Source: Thermoplasmata archaeon (GTDB lineage: Archaea; Thermoplasmatota; Thermoplasmata; Lutacidiplasmatales; UBA184). Taken from it: DNA of 64,000 nucleotides. Both the position numbers and the translations under genes were made by a program. The notes beneath the pieces were generated by a model. That model searched no databases. It was given only the letters and a program-made list of their open reading frames with translations, and had not been told where the DNA came from. Position 1 is the first letter of the stretch; every line of letters starts with the position of its first letter. The DNA is taken from the NCBI GenBank assembly GCA_021828195.1, contig JAKASQ010000001.1, forward strand, positions 468,335 through 532,334, in the 5' to 3' direction. This document shows, piece after piece, positions 34,403 through 43,494 of this stretch.

Positions 34403-35410
34403 TCAGACGGTCCAAGGCGTGGGGATCCGCCGGAACGCGTGCTTCACGGTGGGCGTGCCTCCGCCCCGTGGGAAGCGCACGTCCACCGCGGCGGATCGAC
34501 CGAACGCGCCGAACTCGAGCGAGTACCAGGTGACGACGTACCCCGTCGCGCCGTCGTCCCCCACATACCCAAAGTGATAGCTGTCGGCCAGGAAGCGGCT
34601 CGAGTTCCGTGCGAGCGGGTACGAGCGCTCGAGCGCGTCCTCCGCGCTCGTGATGGGCCGGTCGGGGGGCCCGGGGGACTCGAGCGGGACGTCCACCGTG
34701 AGGGGCCCTCGGGTGATGCCACGCCCGAAGACGTACCGGGCGAAGCTCGTGCGCATCCGATCCGCGCTCTTGCGCTCGGAGATCACGATCCACACGAAGG
34801 GATTGGAGGTCGGGACGACGTGATCGTAGTCCCCGAGGTGATGCAGGCGACGACCGACGTAGAGGCGGGCCGAGAGTCGTAGCGCGAAGTACGCGATGAA
34901 GAACCCTGCGAGCGCCCAGAGCGTGCCGAGGTAGATCGAGTAGGCCACGCTGTTGCGCTCGACCCCGAGGAGGAGATAGAAGGCGACGACGCTCACGATC
35001 AGCGTGAAGAAGTTGATCGCCCGGTCGGCGTCGAGCTCGAGCTTGCGCTCGGAGAACGGAGCGAGCGGGGGCACGGAGAAGTTCGTGAACCCGTCCTGGA
35101 GGATGTGGGCGCCGCCTCCGATCTCCATGACGACGAAGTAGATCCAGGGGCTCCCCGGGAGGATCAGCGGCGCGAGGAAGGCGCCCGCGATCGCGATGAC
35201 GGTCACCCCGAGCAGCGAGTGGGTGATCCCGTGGTGGCGCAACAGCGGCCAGCGCTTGCTCAACGGGAACAGGAGGGCGTCCGCGTCCGGGAGCCCACCG
35301 GCCAGCGCGCCGGCCGCGAGATATCCCGGCTGAAGCCCCGTGATCCCGAAGGTGATGAGGTAGGCGACGAGGACGTGGGTGAAGAGATCCACGGAGGGGA
35401 GCGGAGGCAC
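34403..35410 (-). CDS. DUF457/YdjM-type membrane-bound hydrolase-like protein
   Basis: A 335-residue protein. The N-terminal part carries the family pattern GALAGGLPDADALLFPL, LLRHHGITHSLLGVTVIA and GGGAHILQDGFTNF, i.e. conserved Asp/His clusters on membrane helices as in LexA-regulated YdjM-like putative metal-dependent hydrolases. Further hydrophobic helices follow to about residue 180. The C-terminal 150 residues are a soluble domain I do not recognise. GTG start; an alternative GTG six codons later is possible. It follows the EF-1 beta gene by four bases. Confidence 0.75.
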   Translation of the reverse strand: MPPLPSVDLFTHVLVAYLITFGITGLQPGYLAAGALAGGLPDADALLFPLSKRWPLLRHHGITHSLLGVTVIAIAGAFLAPLILPGSPWIYFVVMEIGGGAHILQDGFTNFSVPPLAPFSERKLELDADRAINFFTLIVSVVAFYLLLGVERNSVAYSIYLGTLWALAGFFIAYFALRLSARLYVGRRLHHLGDYDHVVPTSNPFVWIVISERKSADRMRTSFARYVFGRGITRGPLTVDVPLESPGPPDRPITSAEDALERSYPLARNSSRFLADSYHFGYVGDDGATGYVVTWYSLEFGAFGRSAAVDVRFPRGGGTPTVKHAFRRIPTPWTV

Positions 35411-35414
35411 CGCT

Positions 35415-35681
35415 TTACAGCAGGCCTTCCTCCATCACCTCGACGGACTCTACGTGGGGGATCTTGGCCAGCGCCTGTTCCGTCGAATCGAGCACGCCGC
35501 CCTCGTCCGTCATGACGACGCTCACGAGGAGGGCCTTGAGTCCGAACGCGATGTCCTTGACCTGCATGCCACGGACCCGGACGCCCTCGGGCATCGCGGC
35601 CCGCACGGCCTGCGCGATTCCTTCCATGTTCGTCTCGACGCCCGTGGGCATCAGGCGGAAGAGCACGGCCACTTGACCCAT
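35415..35681 (-). CDS. ef1b: Translation elongation factor 1 beta (archaeal EF-1B)
   Basis: An 88-residue alpha-beta sandwich protein, standard for aEF-1 beta. It starts MGQVAVLFRLMPTGVETN and contains VRVRGMQVKDIAFGLKALLVSVVMTDEGG, matching the nucleotide-exchange domain that releases GDP from EF-1 alpha. It is the second gene after a small zinc-ribbon gene with 19 bases between; this pair recurs in archaea as far as I recall. The length is complete. Confidence 0.9.
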   Translation of the reverse strand: MGQVAVLFRLMPTGVETNMEGIAQAVRAAMPEGVRVRGMQVKDIAFGLKALLVSVVMTDEGGVLDSTEQALAKIPHVESVEVMEEGLL

Positions 35682-35700
35682 CGCTCGACTCCCGGCCCGC

Positions 35701-35874
35701 TCAGGGCCCCGTGAACCCGCACTTCGCGCACGTGTAGAGCACGCTCTGATCGCGGCAGCGCGGACAGCGGCCGATCGTGGCCTCCCCGCAACCCGGGCAC
35801 AGGAACTGGGTCGAGCCCTTGACGGGCAGCGCGTTGCCGCAGCTGGTGCATTCGAGGGTCGCCGCCTCTGCCAT
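35701..35874 (-). CDS. Zinc-ribbon protein (DUF1610/HVO_2753-like)
   Basis: A 57-residue protein composed almost entirely of two zinc knuckle pairs: CTSCGN, CPGCGE, CPRCRD and CAKCGF. Four CxxC motifs give two zinc sites. The same small protein is commonly found upstream of archaeal EF-1 beta. Start at the ATG 35874; the upstream frame extension is not conserved-looking. Role unknown but likely linked to translation. Confidence 0.85.
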   Translation of the reverse strand: MAEAATLECTSCGNALPVKGSTQFLCPGCGEATIGRCPRCRDQSVLYTCAKCGFTGP

Positions 35875-35903
35875 GATGGATCTTCCAACCGCCCGCGAAC
35901 CGT

Positions 35904-36779
35904 CTACGAACGGCCTCGGTTCCGCCGGCGGCCGCCCACCAAGATGAGAGATATAAAGGCCGCGGCTGCGAAGGCGACCACGCCGAGCACGATCCACAGC
36001 GTGTAGTCCGGTGCGGGCCCCGTGATGTAGAAGGAGTAGGAGTAGCTACCCTGCCCGTTCGGGAACGTGACGAGGCCCTTGTCCGCGGTCGGGATCGCGA
36101 GCGTGAACATGTGCGAACCCGCGGAAAGGGGCGCCGAGGCGTAGGCCCAATTGATGGTGTAGACCTCGCCCGGTGTCAGCGTGGGCACCTTGTAGTCGCC
36201 CGCATAGGAGCCATCGAGATAGATGTTGATCAGGAAGCTCAGGATCGTGGAGTTCGGTCCGGCGGTGATCGTCACCGTGAGCGTGTAGGGCTTCACGATG
36301 AGGACGTCGTACGTCAGGTTGATCGATTGGTTGTTGTCAAGGTAGACGGAGGAGATCATCACGTGGATCGTGACCGTCTCACTGACGTTGCTTACGGTGA
36401 GGCTGCTGAACTGAGCGGTCGAGTTGATGAGGGCCCCCTTCGTGGGGCTCATGGAGACCTTGGTGAGGTTGGTCGCGCCGAGGGTGATGTAATACGTGAT
36501 GTTCCCGATCATCACGCCCGAAGGACTGTAGGCCGGGCCCCCGGCCGCATTGATCGCGTAGAACTGCGTCGCGTTATATCCGAGCACCGTCGGGCCCGTG
36601 ATCGATCCGGTCAGGGGAGGCGATGCGGCGGTGGCGATCGGGTGGGCTACCGGCGGTGGGGCGGTCGGGCTTGCCGCCACGCCGCCGACGAAGCCGATCG
36701 CGCCCGCGGCGAGGAGGGTCGTCAATAGGACCGCGAGGAATACCGGACCGGCCATGCGCCCGCGAGGGTTTCCGCTCAT
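35904..36779 (-). CDS. Secreted, membrane-anchored surface protein
   Basis: A 291-residue protein with an N-terminal signal/anchor ([25 protein letters not shown]), an extracellular beta-rich region with many N-x-S/T sequons (NATQF, NITYY, NLTKV, NVSET, NQSINLT), and a C-terminal helix [20 protein letters not shown] followed by RRRNRGRS. The topology is outside with a cytosolic tail. Its start overlaps the aglB stop (ATGA), so it is co-translated with the oligosaccharyltransferase and may be an accessory subunit or an abundant glycosylation target; this is inference. Confidence 0.75.
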   Translation of the reverse strand: MSGNPRGRMAGPVFLAVLLTTLLAAGAIGFVGGVAASPTAPPPVAHPIATAASPPLTGSITGPTVLGYNATQFYAINAAGGPAYSPSGVMIGNITYYITLGATNLTKVSMSPTKGALINSTAQFSSLTVSNVSETVTIHVMISSVYLDNNQSINLTYDVLIVKPYTLTVTITAGPNSTILSFLINIYLDGSYAGDYKVPTLTPGEVYTINWAYASAPLSAGSHMFTLAIPTADKGLVTFPNGQGSYSYSFYITGPAPDYTLWIVLGVVAFAAAAFISLILVGGRRRNRGRS

Positions 36780-39700
36780 CGTCGCTCCCACCGGCGCGTG
36801 CGGTTCCAGCGCCAGACGACCACGAGGACGAGGAGCGCGATCGCCGGGATGAACACGAGGACCGGGACGAGCCAGTCCGGCAGGGTCGCCGGGGGGCTAC
36901 CTACCCCCGCTCCCACCAGATGGAAGGTCGTCGGGTCGACCGACATCGTCACGACCGGGACCGTCAGCTGGGAGGTGCGCACGAGACTCGAGCTCGCGGG
37001 GGACGTCGCCGCGCTGATCGTGACCGATCCCGGCAGGATGAAGATCGATCCGCGGGCGGTCAGGTTGAGGAGGTACGTGGTGTTCGCACCGGCGGCGAGA
37101 TGGACGGGCCCGGAGACGACCGCGCCGTTCCCCGTGATGTTGTACGACCAACCGAGACTCGCGAGCTGGGTCCCGTCCACGACGGTCATTGTGGCCGTCT
37201 CGTTGATGTTGCCCGTGTTGGCGATGTAGAACGGTATCAGGATCCGCGTGGGGGCGACCTGAGCGGGGGCGCTCGTCGGCGCCGAACCGAGCGAGAGGCC
37301 GTAGTACGGCACCACATGAACAATCGGAGCCGGCGCGACCTCGGCGAGGGTCGTCCCGTTCGAGGCGACGATCGTGAGCACGATCGGCGGATGCGCCACG
37401 AGCTCGCCCGCCGGCACCCGGATGGTGACCCCGACGTTCACGGCGCCAGAGGTCGCGCCGGCCGGAAGCGTGACCGTGGACGGGGAGAAGGTGAAGTTCC
37501 AGTAGGACGGGCTCCCGACGAAGTGCACGGTCTCCGGTCCGGTGCCGTTGCTCGTCAGCCGGAAGGAAAAGCCCGTGGTCGCTCCTCCGGGGATCGTGGA
37601 GGACGTCGGTCCGGCAAGCGTGCCCGTGACTCGGTACTCGAAGGCGTAGGCGAGCGTGAGGGTCGAAGCGAGGTTGCCCCGCACGATCGAGATGGTTTGG
37701 GACACGGTCGCGTTCGCGGAGGGCCCGTACGGCGTGCCCACGGCATAGGCGCGGACGGTGTAACTTCCCACGGGCAACGAGACGGTGTACGGCACGCCGA
37801 GCGCGAGGCCCGTAAAGATGGCGGTGGCGCTCGTCCCGGTCGCGCCCACGCTGAAGGATACCGTCCCACCGGCGATCCCGCCCGCCGTCGGGGCGACCAC
37901 CGTTATGCTGTAGCTCCAGGTCGGCTGGAGCGGGATCGACAAGGGGCCTATGGACGGTATCAGGATCACCTGGCGGATCGCGGCGAGGGGGTCGCTCGGA
38001 CCTCCACCGGTCGCATAAACCGTGTACTCCCCAGGGGCGAGGAGAACGGAGAACGCCCCGTTGGTCGCGGGGAGCGTCGTCACGTTCAGCGACGGGTAGG
38101 GGCCGGAGATGCGGATCGTTCCCGACACCGGAAGTGTCCCAGCGGGATTCGTCAAGGTCCCGTTGAACCAGACCGGGTCGATCCTCGCGGTCGTGACGAT
38201 GGTGCAGACGGTATTGGCCGCCGTGGGGACCGCGCAGGTCGCTCCGACGGCCGAGTAGGTGGTGTAGATGCTCCCGTTGGGGCCGGGGCCGAGGAGGGTG
38301 TCGCTGAAGGTGACGGTGTACGTCGTCGCGGCCGGTAGGAGGACCGAGTACGATCCGGCGCTCGCGCGAGCGGTGACGTTGGCGAGGTCCGGAGCGTGGA
38401 ACGTCAATGTCGCGTTCGAGTTGAGGATCTGGCCGGCGGGGTTCACGACCGTCCCGTTGACGACGTTGGCCCGTTGGGACAAATCGACGGGTGCCGTGAC
38501 CTTGGCATTGCGGCCGACCTGCACGAGGGAGAGGTTCCCGTAGCTCTGCCCGTTCCCCTTTCCGGTCGCGTAGAGGGAATACGTTCCCGGGATCGCGAAG
38601 AAGCCCTTCTCGAACTGGGTTCCCGTCACGGTCGTGTTGATGAGCGCGGAGCGGAGGTGAACGGTGACCGAGGAGAGCGGGACGCCGGCCGGTACGACAA
38701 GCGTTCCGGTCACCAGGACCTGGGAGATCAACACGAGCGAGAGCCGGGTCTGGCTAGTGCCGACGAGGATCGTGGTCGAGAGCGCCTGCGGCGGCAAGAA
38801 GATCGTGCTATTCCCGATCGTCGCGCGAGCGCCCACGCCGTAGACTCCAGGGTACATGGCAAACGAGTAGACCGGGCCGCCGGCGACCGTGAACGACCTC
38901 GCGGTCGGGCTCGAGCTCGTGAGGTTCACGGTGATCGGAACGCCGGCCGGCACCCCGTAGACGGTCAGGGTCACGGGGACGGGGGTCATCGGCACGACGA
39001 AGTGCGTGAGGGCGACCAACCCGGTCGGTGTGATCCCGCACTGCTGGGTTGTGTTGAAACCGAAGTCGGAGGCTCGTACGCAGTAGCTACCGCCGGAGAC
39101 CTGCGCCGCCACCAGCATCGTCACGCTTCCCCCCGCATCTGCGAACGCGGTCTCGGTCGGGCCCCCCAGACCGGCCGAGATGTTCACCATCGCGAATGCG
39201 GCCGGATAGAGCTGACCGGTAGAGTTGATCGGACTCCCCGACTGGAAGTGGACGAAGTTGCCGACGACGGGAGTCAGCGAGATCGTGCTGCCGTAGACGA
39301 GCGATACGGAGGTCATCGTCGTGTAGACGGGGGTGGCGGCCGTGCTCAATCCCTGGACCGCCTGCACCGTGTACGTGCCAGAGGGCAGGAGCAGGGTGAA
39401 CGCTCCGCTCGCGTTCGCCGGGGTCACGATCGAATTGCCCGCTGCGTTGTAGGCGATCACGAACGTGCTCGTGGAATTGTGAGCGTCGGCCTTGCCCACG
39501 CTACCCGAGAGAGGGAATGCCGGCGCGAGGGCAAGCGTGGTCGGATTGGTAAAGTCGAGGCTCGCGGGAGTATGGATCGATGTCAGGCCACTATACAGCC
39601 GGTTCCCGACGTACCCCGCGGCGTAGATCGAGTAGTTGCCCGTGGGCAGGGTACCCGAGACCACTCCGTTCGAGTTCGTGGTGAAGACCATCGCCGCCGC

Positions 39701-42700
39701 CTGGGCCGTCGCGTAGTAGCTCAGTGCCGAAGCGTTCGAGGAGAGCGTCACTATCGGGATGAACCGAACGGGGAACCCCGCGACGGGCTGCCCATTCGCC
39801 GTCACCGAGAAGCCGAAGGAGACGCTTGGGGTGACCACGAGGGTCAGGTTGATCCGCTGGCCGGGCTTGGTCACGGTCGCGGCTTCCCCGAGCGAACGGT
39901 AGCCCGCGTACGGGCCGCTCGCGGTGACCGTGTAGTTTCCGGGTCCGAGGTTCCCGAGCACGAACTTGCCCGTGGAATTGGACGTGGTGCTCGATACGAC
40001 GCCCGTCGCGGAGATCGCGGTCACGGTCGATCCCGATACGGAGGCGCCGCTCGGTAAGGCGACCGTGCCCTGGAAGATCGCCGGTGCGAGCCCGACCGTG
40101 GCGTTCTCGGGAGTGCTCGGTTTCACGGTGACCGCGCTCTCCGTGTAGTTCGTTCCCGCGTAGAGGATGTTGTAGTTGTATACGCCCGGCGGAACGTTCG
40201 ACAGCAGGAACGATCCGCTCGCGTCCGTGGTCGCCGTGAGCTTGGTCTGGTTGGCGGTCCCCCAGAAGACGAGCTTCGCGCCCACCAGGAGCTGGTCGAC
40301 CGACGAGTTGTAGGAGGTCTGGTTGGCGTTGTTCCAGTACACGAAACCCTGTAGGCTGGAGGAGTGAACGACGATGGGGACGACCATGTTCGGGGTGTTG
40401 TACCCGAACCCCTGCGCGGTGGAGACGTTGATCTTCATCGAGGAGAGGAGCACGTTGCCGGCCTGAGAGAGTCCCTGGAACGCCCCCGTCGTCACGTTGA
40501 CCGTATCCTCCCCGGGAGGAAGGATCACGGAATAGGAGCCGTCCGCGCTGGTCCGGGCCATCTGGTGCGGAATCCCCCATGAGTCGTAGACCGTCACCAT
40601 CGCTCCCGGTACCGGCGCGCCGTTCGGCAGGTTGACCGTGCCGAGGAGCGGCTGGCCGGCGTAGTAGACCAGCATCGACTCCCCGCCGTTGAAGTAGGAC
40701 GTGGCGGAGGTGTCGGCGGTTCCGCCCGCCCGCGCTGCGAGCGCCGTTGCGGCGGGCAGGTTCATGGCGACATTGCAGTTCGGATTGGAGGAGGTCTCCC
40801 CCGGCGGACAGTAGTAGGCGGTCTTGTAGGCGACCTGGAAGTGCTGGAGCATCCAACCGGGTTCGATCGGAGAGCTCGCGGCAGCGCCCTGAAGCCCCGG
40901 GATCCCGTTCGCGAGCCCGATATCGGTTCCGTTGTACCCGATGTAGATGTGATAGATCATCGACCGGTAGAACGGCGTGAAATAGTTGATGTAGTACTGG
41001 ACCGCGCTGACGGTCGCCGGCAGGGTGCCGGCGTCGTAGTACCTCCCATCGGACCCGAGGATGGTGACGTTGAAGTATGTCTTGGGGTTGCCACCGGAGT
41101 CGATGACGCGGCCGGTCAGGTCTGCCGGCGCGTAGAAGATCCCCGTGTTCTGGCCGCTGAATGGGAAGAGGCGGCTGTCGCTCATCGCGTAGCGAATCGA
41201 CCAGCCCGTGTAGGACTGGAGGTCGTTGTAGAGCTTCGCGACCCCGTTGAGGGGAAGGACCTGCGCGATGTAGTACGAGATCACCATGTACATCGCATTC
41301 AGGCTCGTGAGCGTGTTCGGATTGACCGGCAGGAAGACTTGCGGGTTGTTGATCACCTGATAGTAGTCGGTCGTCAGGTTGACCAAGAATCCGTTGATGA
41401 CCGTCGAGTTGACGCCGTCGGCCGCGAGGATCTGGTTGATCGGCGCGGGCAGGGTCGCGCCCGGTCGGCCCTGGACCCCGACGAGCAGCGTGGCGATCAA
41501 CACGCCGATCGCGATCGACTCGTTCTGACTCAGGAGGAACTGGCCGCTCGGGTCGATCCCGTTCTGGAAGTTGTCGGCGACGGCCGGGTGCTGACCTTGA
41601 TCGATCGCCTGGAATCCGTAGTCCCACCAACTGATGAACGCCGGACGTTGCGGAGCCGGTACGTTCGTGTCCTGCATGGCGAGCCAGTTGTACGCCGCGG
41701 AATCATACAGGTTCGGCGTGTCGATGGACGAGCCGGCCGCTCCGAGGTAGTAGCCGCTCGCGCCCGCACCGCTGGCCTGGAGCCAGGATGGTAGCGAGTG
41801 GTAGATCTGGGCCGAGTACTGGGACTTCTCGTTGCTCGGGATCCCCGCATCCATCGCGTACCAGACGTTGGGTACGAGGAGCCCGACCACAACGATGATC
41901 ACGAGCACGTGACGCGGCTTGATCGATCGTCGGAACGCCCTCCAGCGGCTGCGGCGCTCCTCGGCGAGGGAGCTCATGCTCTCGCGCATCTCCGAATACC
42001 GGCCCACGTCCCAGAGCCGCTTGATCGCGAACGCGGGCAGGAGCGCGAACGCCGGGGCTCCCAGCAGCAGGAACTTCGATGCCGAGAAGGGTAGGTAGAG
42101 CGAGAGGATCCCAAAGACGAGGAACAATGTCAGCCAGCGCTGGAACTTGTTGCGGACCAAGTCCCAAGCGACGAGGGCCACGCCCACGAAGGCGAGGAAG
42201 AAGGCGATCACCCCGTAACTGACGATTAATTGGTCGATCGATGGCGACTGGGCCTCGGCGACGGTTGAGTAAATGAGTGTCTTGGTGAAGTAGCCCTGGC
42301 CCGTGACCAGGTTCGTGAAGTAGACCGGGCTCACGATCGATAGCGCGAGGGTGGCGAACCCCACGATGGCGACGAGGATTGGGAGGGAGATCACCCAGGG
42401 GTAGTCCCGCATCAGCAGGAAGGGGAGCAGGAGGAGAAGGGTGCCGAAGAACAGCAGCAGCGGCAGGTCGAACCAGTTCGTGAACTCTCCCTGCACGAGG
42501 TAGTAGGGCACCGCGAGCGGGAAGCCCACGAGCCCGACGATCCAGGTGACGACGTAGACCCCGAAGGAATCGACACGCCGGATCCGTTCGATGATCATCG
42601 TGATCAAGATGAACACGGCGATGATCGCCACGAGGTAGGTGTACCCCTGCCAGGCGAGCGCCAGCGCCCCGAAGCAGACCCCCGCGAACACCGCCCATTT

Positions 42701-43363
42701 GACGGCGCTGCGTTCGTAGAGCAGGAAGTTCCTAAGCCCGGCCCGGAACGACCCGGCGGACCGGTAGCGGACCACCCACCGACGCGAGCCGACCGCCTTC
42801 ACGGCCCGCATGTACGCGTAGAGCGCGACCAAAATGATGAACGTGTAGAACGAGAGATAGTTGGCGTAGCCGTAGATGGATTCGTTGATGCTGGCGACGA
42901 GGAACGGGGAGATGATGGCCGCGATGAGGCCGACCCGGCGGCCGCCGACCTCACGCCCGATGAGGTAGGTCGGGAACACGCTGAGCGCGGCCCAGAGTGG
43001 GGCTTGAAGGTCCAGAAACCACGCCCCGGCGACGTTGGCATTCCCGCCGAAGAATGGAGCGAAGACGATGCCGAGGATGGCGTTCATCCAGTCGAACAGT
43101 GGCTCCCGCGGGTTGATGTCACCGATCGGGTAGCGCAGAAGCGGATCGTGGATCAGATTCGTGTGATTCGCGATGATGTAGCTCATCACGCGCGAATGGT
43201 AGTACGAGTCGGAACCGCCGGCGTAGGTGTAGAGCGGCCCCCAGAGTTCTACGACGGGCCCCGCCCAGATGGTACGGACGGCGAACGCGATGCCGAACGC
43301 CGTGAGGAGGATGGCGGCCGTCCAGCCGTGCTTATGCCACCAGCCTGACTTCTCCGATTCCAT
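36776..43363 (-). CDS. aglB: Giant AglB/Stt3 oligosaccharyltransferase with beta-sandwich tail
   Basis: A 2195-residue membrane protein. The N-terminal catalytic part (about 1-500) is multi-helical with the Asp site GGSDSYYHSRVM; the WWDYGFQ catalytic motif lies near residue 580. Ordinary archaeal AglB ends near 850-1000. Here about 1200 further residues form a string of carboxypeptidase-regulatory/Ig-like modules (each with DGSYSV-, GKFVLG- or GTYTVQ-type ends), then a NEW3-like region and a final helix LVPVLVFIPAIALLVLVVVW. Start at ATG 43363 with a GGAGG site; the TATA box at 43409 is just inside the transposon junction. Confidence 0.88.
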   Translation of the reverse strand: MESEKSGWWHKHGWTAAILLTAFGIAFAVRTIWAGPVVELWGPLYTYAGGSDSYYHSRVMSYIIANHTNLIHDPLLRYPIGDINPREPLFDWMNAILGIVFAPFFGGNANVAGAWFLDLQAPLWAALSVFPTYLIGREVGGRRVGLIAAIISPFLVASINESIYGYANYLSFYTFIILVALYAYMRAVKAVGSRRWVVRYRSAGSFRAGLRNFLLYERSAVKWAVFAGVCFGALALAWQGYTYLVAIIAVFILITMIIERIRRVDSFGVYVVTWIVGLVGFPLAVPYYLVQGEFTNWFDLPLLLFFGTLLLLLPFLLMRDYPWVISLPILVAIVGFATLALSIVSPVYFTNLVTGQGYFTKTLIYSTVAEAQSPSIDQLIVSYGVIAFFLAFVGVALVAWDLVRNKFQRWLTLFLVFGILSLYLPFSASKFLLLGAPAFALLPAFAIKRLWDVGRYSEMRESMSSLAEERRSRWRAFRRSIKPRHVLVIIVVVGLLVPNVWYAMDAGIPSNEKSQYSAQIYHSLPSWLQASGAGASGYYLGAAGSSIDTPNLYDSAAYNWLAMQDTNVPAPQRPAFISWWDYGFQAIDQGQHPAVADNFQNGIDPSGQFLLSQNESIAIGVLIATLLVGVQGRPGATLPAPINQILAADGVNSTVINGFLVNLTTDYYQVINNPQVFLPVNPNTLTSLNAMYMVISYYIAQVLPLNGVAKLYNDLQSYTGWSIRYAMSDSRLFPFSGQNTGIFYAPADLTGRVIDSGGNPKTYFNVTILGSDGRYYDAGTLPATVSAVQYYINYFTPFYRSMIYHIYIGYNGTDIGLANGIPGLQGAAASSPIEPGWMLQHFQVAYKTAYYCPPGETSSNPNCNVAMNLPAATALAARAGGTADTSATSYFNGGESMLVYYAGQPLLGTVNLPNGAPVPGAMVTVYDSWGIPHQMARTSADGSYSVILPPGEDTVNVTTGAFQGLSQAGNVLLSSMKINVSTAQGFGYNTPNMVVPIVVHSSSLQGFVYWNNANQTSYNSSVDQLLVGAKLVFWGTANQTKLTATTDASGSFLLSNVPPGVYNYNILYAGTNYTESAVTVKPSTPENATVGLAPAIFQGTVALPSGASVSGSTVTAISATGVVSSTTSNSTGKFVLGNLGPGNYTVTASGPYAGYRSLGEAATVTKPGQRINLTLVVTPSVSFGFSVTANGQPVAGFPVRFIPIVTLSSNASALSYYATAQAAAMVFTTNSNGVVSGTLPTGNYSIYAAGYVGNRLYSGLTSIHTPASLDFTNPTTLALAPAFPLSGSVGKADAHNSTSTFVIAYNAAGNSIVTPANASGAFTLLLPSGTYTVQAVQGLSTAATPVYTTMTSVSLVYGSTISLTPVVGNFVHFQSGSPINSTGQLYPAAFAMVNISAGLGGPTETAFADAGGSVTMLVAAQVSGGSYCVRASDFGFNTTQQCGITPTGLVALTHFVVPMTPVPVTLTVYGVPAGVPITVNLTSSSPTARSFTVAGGPVYSFAMYPGVYGVGARATIGNSTIFLPPQALSTTILVGTSQTRLSLVLISQVLVTGTLVVPAGVPLSSVTVHLRSALINTTVTGTQFEKGFFAIPGTYSLYATGKGNGQSYGNLSLVQVGRNAKVTAPVDLSQRANVVNGTVVNPAGQILNSNATLTFHAPDLANVTARASAGSYSVLLPAATTYTVTFSDTLLGPGPNGSIYTTYSAVGATCAVPTAANTVCTIVTTARIDPVWFNGTLTNPAGTLPVSGTIRISGPYPSLNVTTLPATNGAFSVLLAPGEYTVYATGGGPSDPLAAIRQVILIPSIGPLSIPLQPTWSYSITVVAPTAGGIAGGTVSFSVGATGTSATAIFTGLALGVPYTVSLPVGSYTVRAYAVGTPYGPSANATVSQTISIVRGNLASTLTLAYAFEYRVTGTLAGPTSSTIPGGATTGFSFRLTSNGTGPETVHFVGSPSYWNFTFSPSTVTLPAGATSGAVNVGVTIRVPAGELVAHPPIVLTIVASNGTTLAEVAPAPIVHVVPYYGLSLGSAPTSAPAQVAPTRILIPFYIANTGNINETATMTVVDGTQLASLGWSYNITGNGAVVSGPVHLAAGANTTYLLNLTARGSIFILPGSVTISAATSPASSSLVRTSQLTVPVVTMSVDPTTFHLVGAGVGSPPATLPDWLVPVLVFIPAIALLVLVVVWRWNRTRRWERR

Positions 43364-43408
43364 CGGCCTCCGGCTCTCCGAGCCGGCGGCGCGCGAGACC
43401 AAGGGCCG

Positions 43409-43418
43409 CTATAAATAG
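43409..43418 (-). promoter_or_regulatory. TATA box of aglB, next to the transposon insertion
   Basis: CTATTTATAG on the minus strand, 46 bases upstream of the aglB ATG and only five bases from the target-site duplication. The insertion therefore kept the core promoter but replaced everything upstream of it. Confidence 0.6.
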
Positions 43419-43423
43419 CCTCT

Positions 43424-43432
43424 GCCTCGTCT
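43424..43432. repeat. Left copy of 9-bp target-site duplication
   Basis: GCCTCGTCT directly abuts the left terminal inverted repeat. The identical 9 bases abut the right end at 55645-55653. The match does not extend on either side, as expected for a true duplication. Confidence 0.9.
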
Positions 43433-43458
43433 GGCTTTGTAGGAGAATTTCTCGGCGG
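43433..43458 (+). repeat. Left terminal inverted repeat
   Basis: Begins GGCTTTGTAGGAGAAT. Over 26 bases it matches the reverse complement of the right end at 22 positions, with the outer 12 identical. Confidence 0.88.
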
Positions 43459-43494
43459 TGACCGATTGTCCTACAGGCCATTCGATTCTCCTAC
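43439..43494. repeat. Left subterminal transposase-binding-like motifs (3 copies)
   Basis: GTAGGAGAATT at 43439-43449, then the inverted forms GATTGTCCTAC at 43464-43474 and GATTCTCCTAC at 43484-43494. The transposase stop codon lies inside this array. Confidence 0.75.

Noticed and set aside
36623..41794. Long plus-strand open frames opposite aglB (up to 571 codons)
   Set aside because: Arg/Asp/Gly-rich shadow frames of a G+C-rich gene, without recognisable domains.
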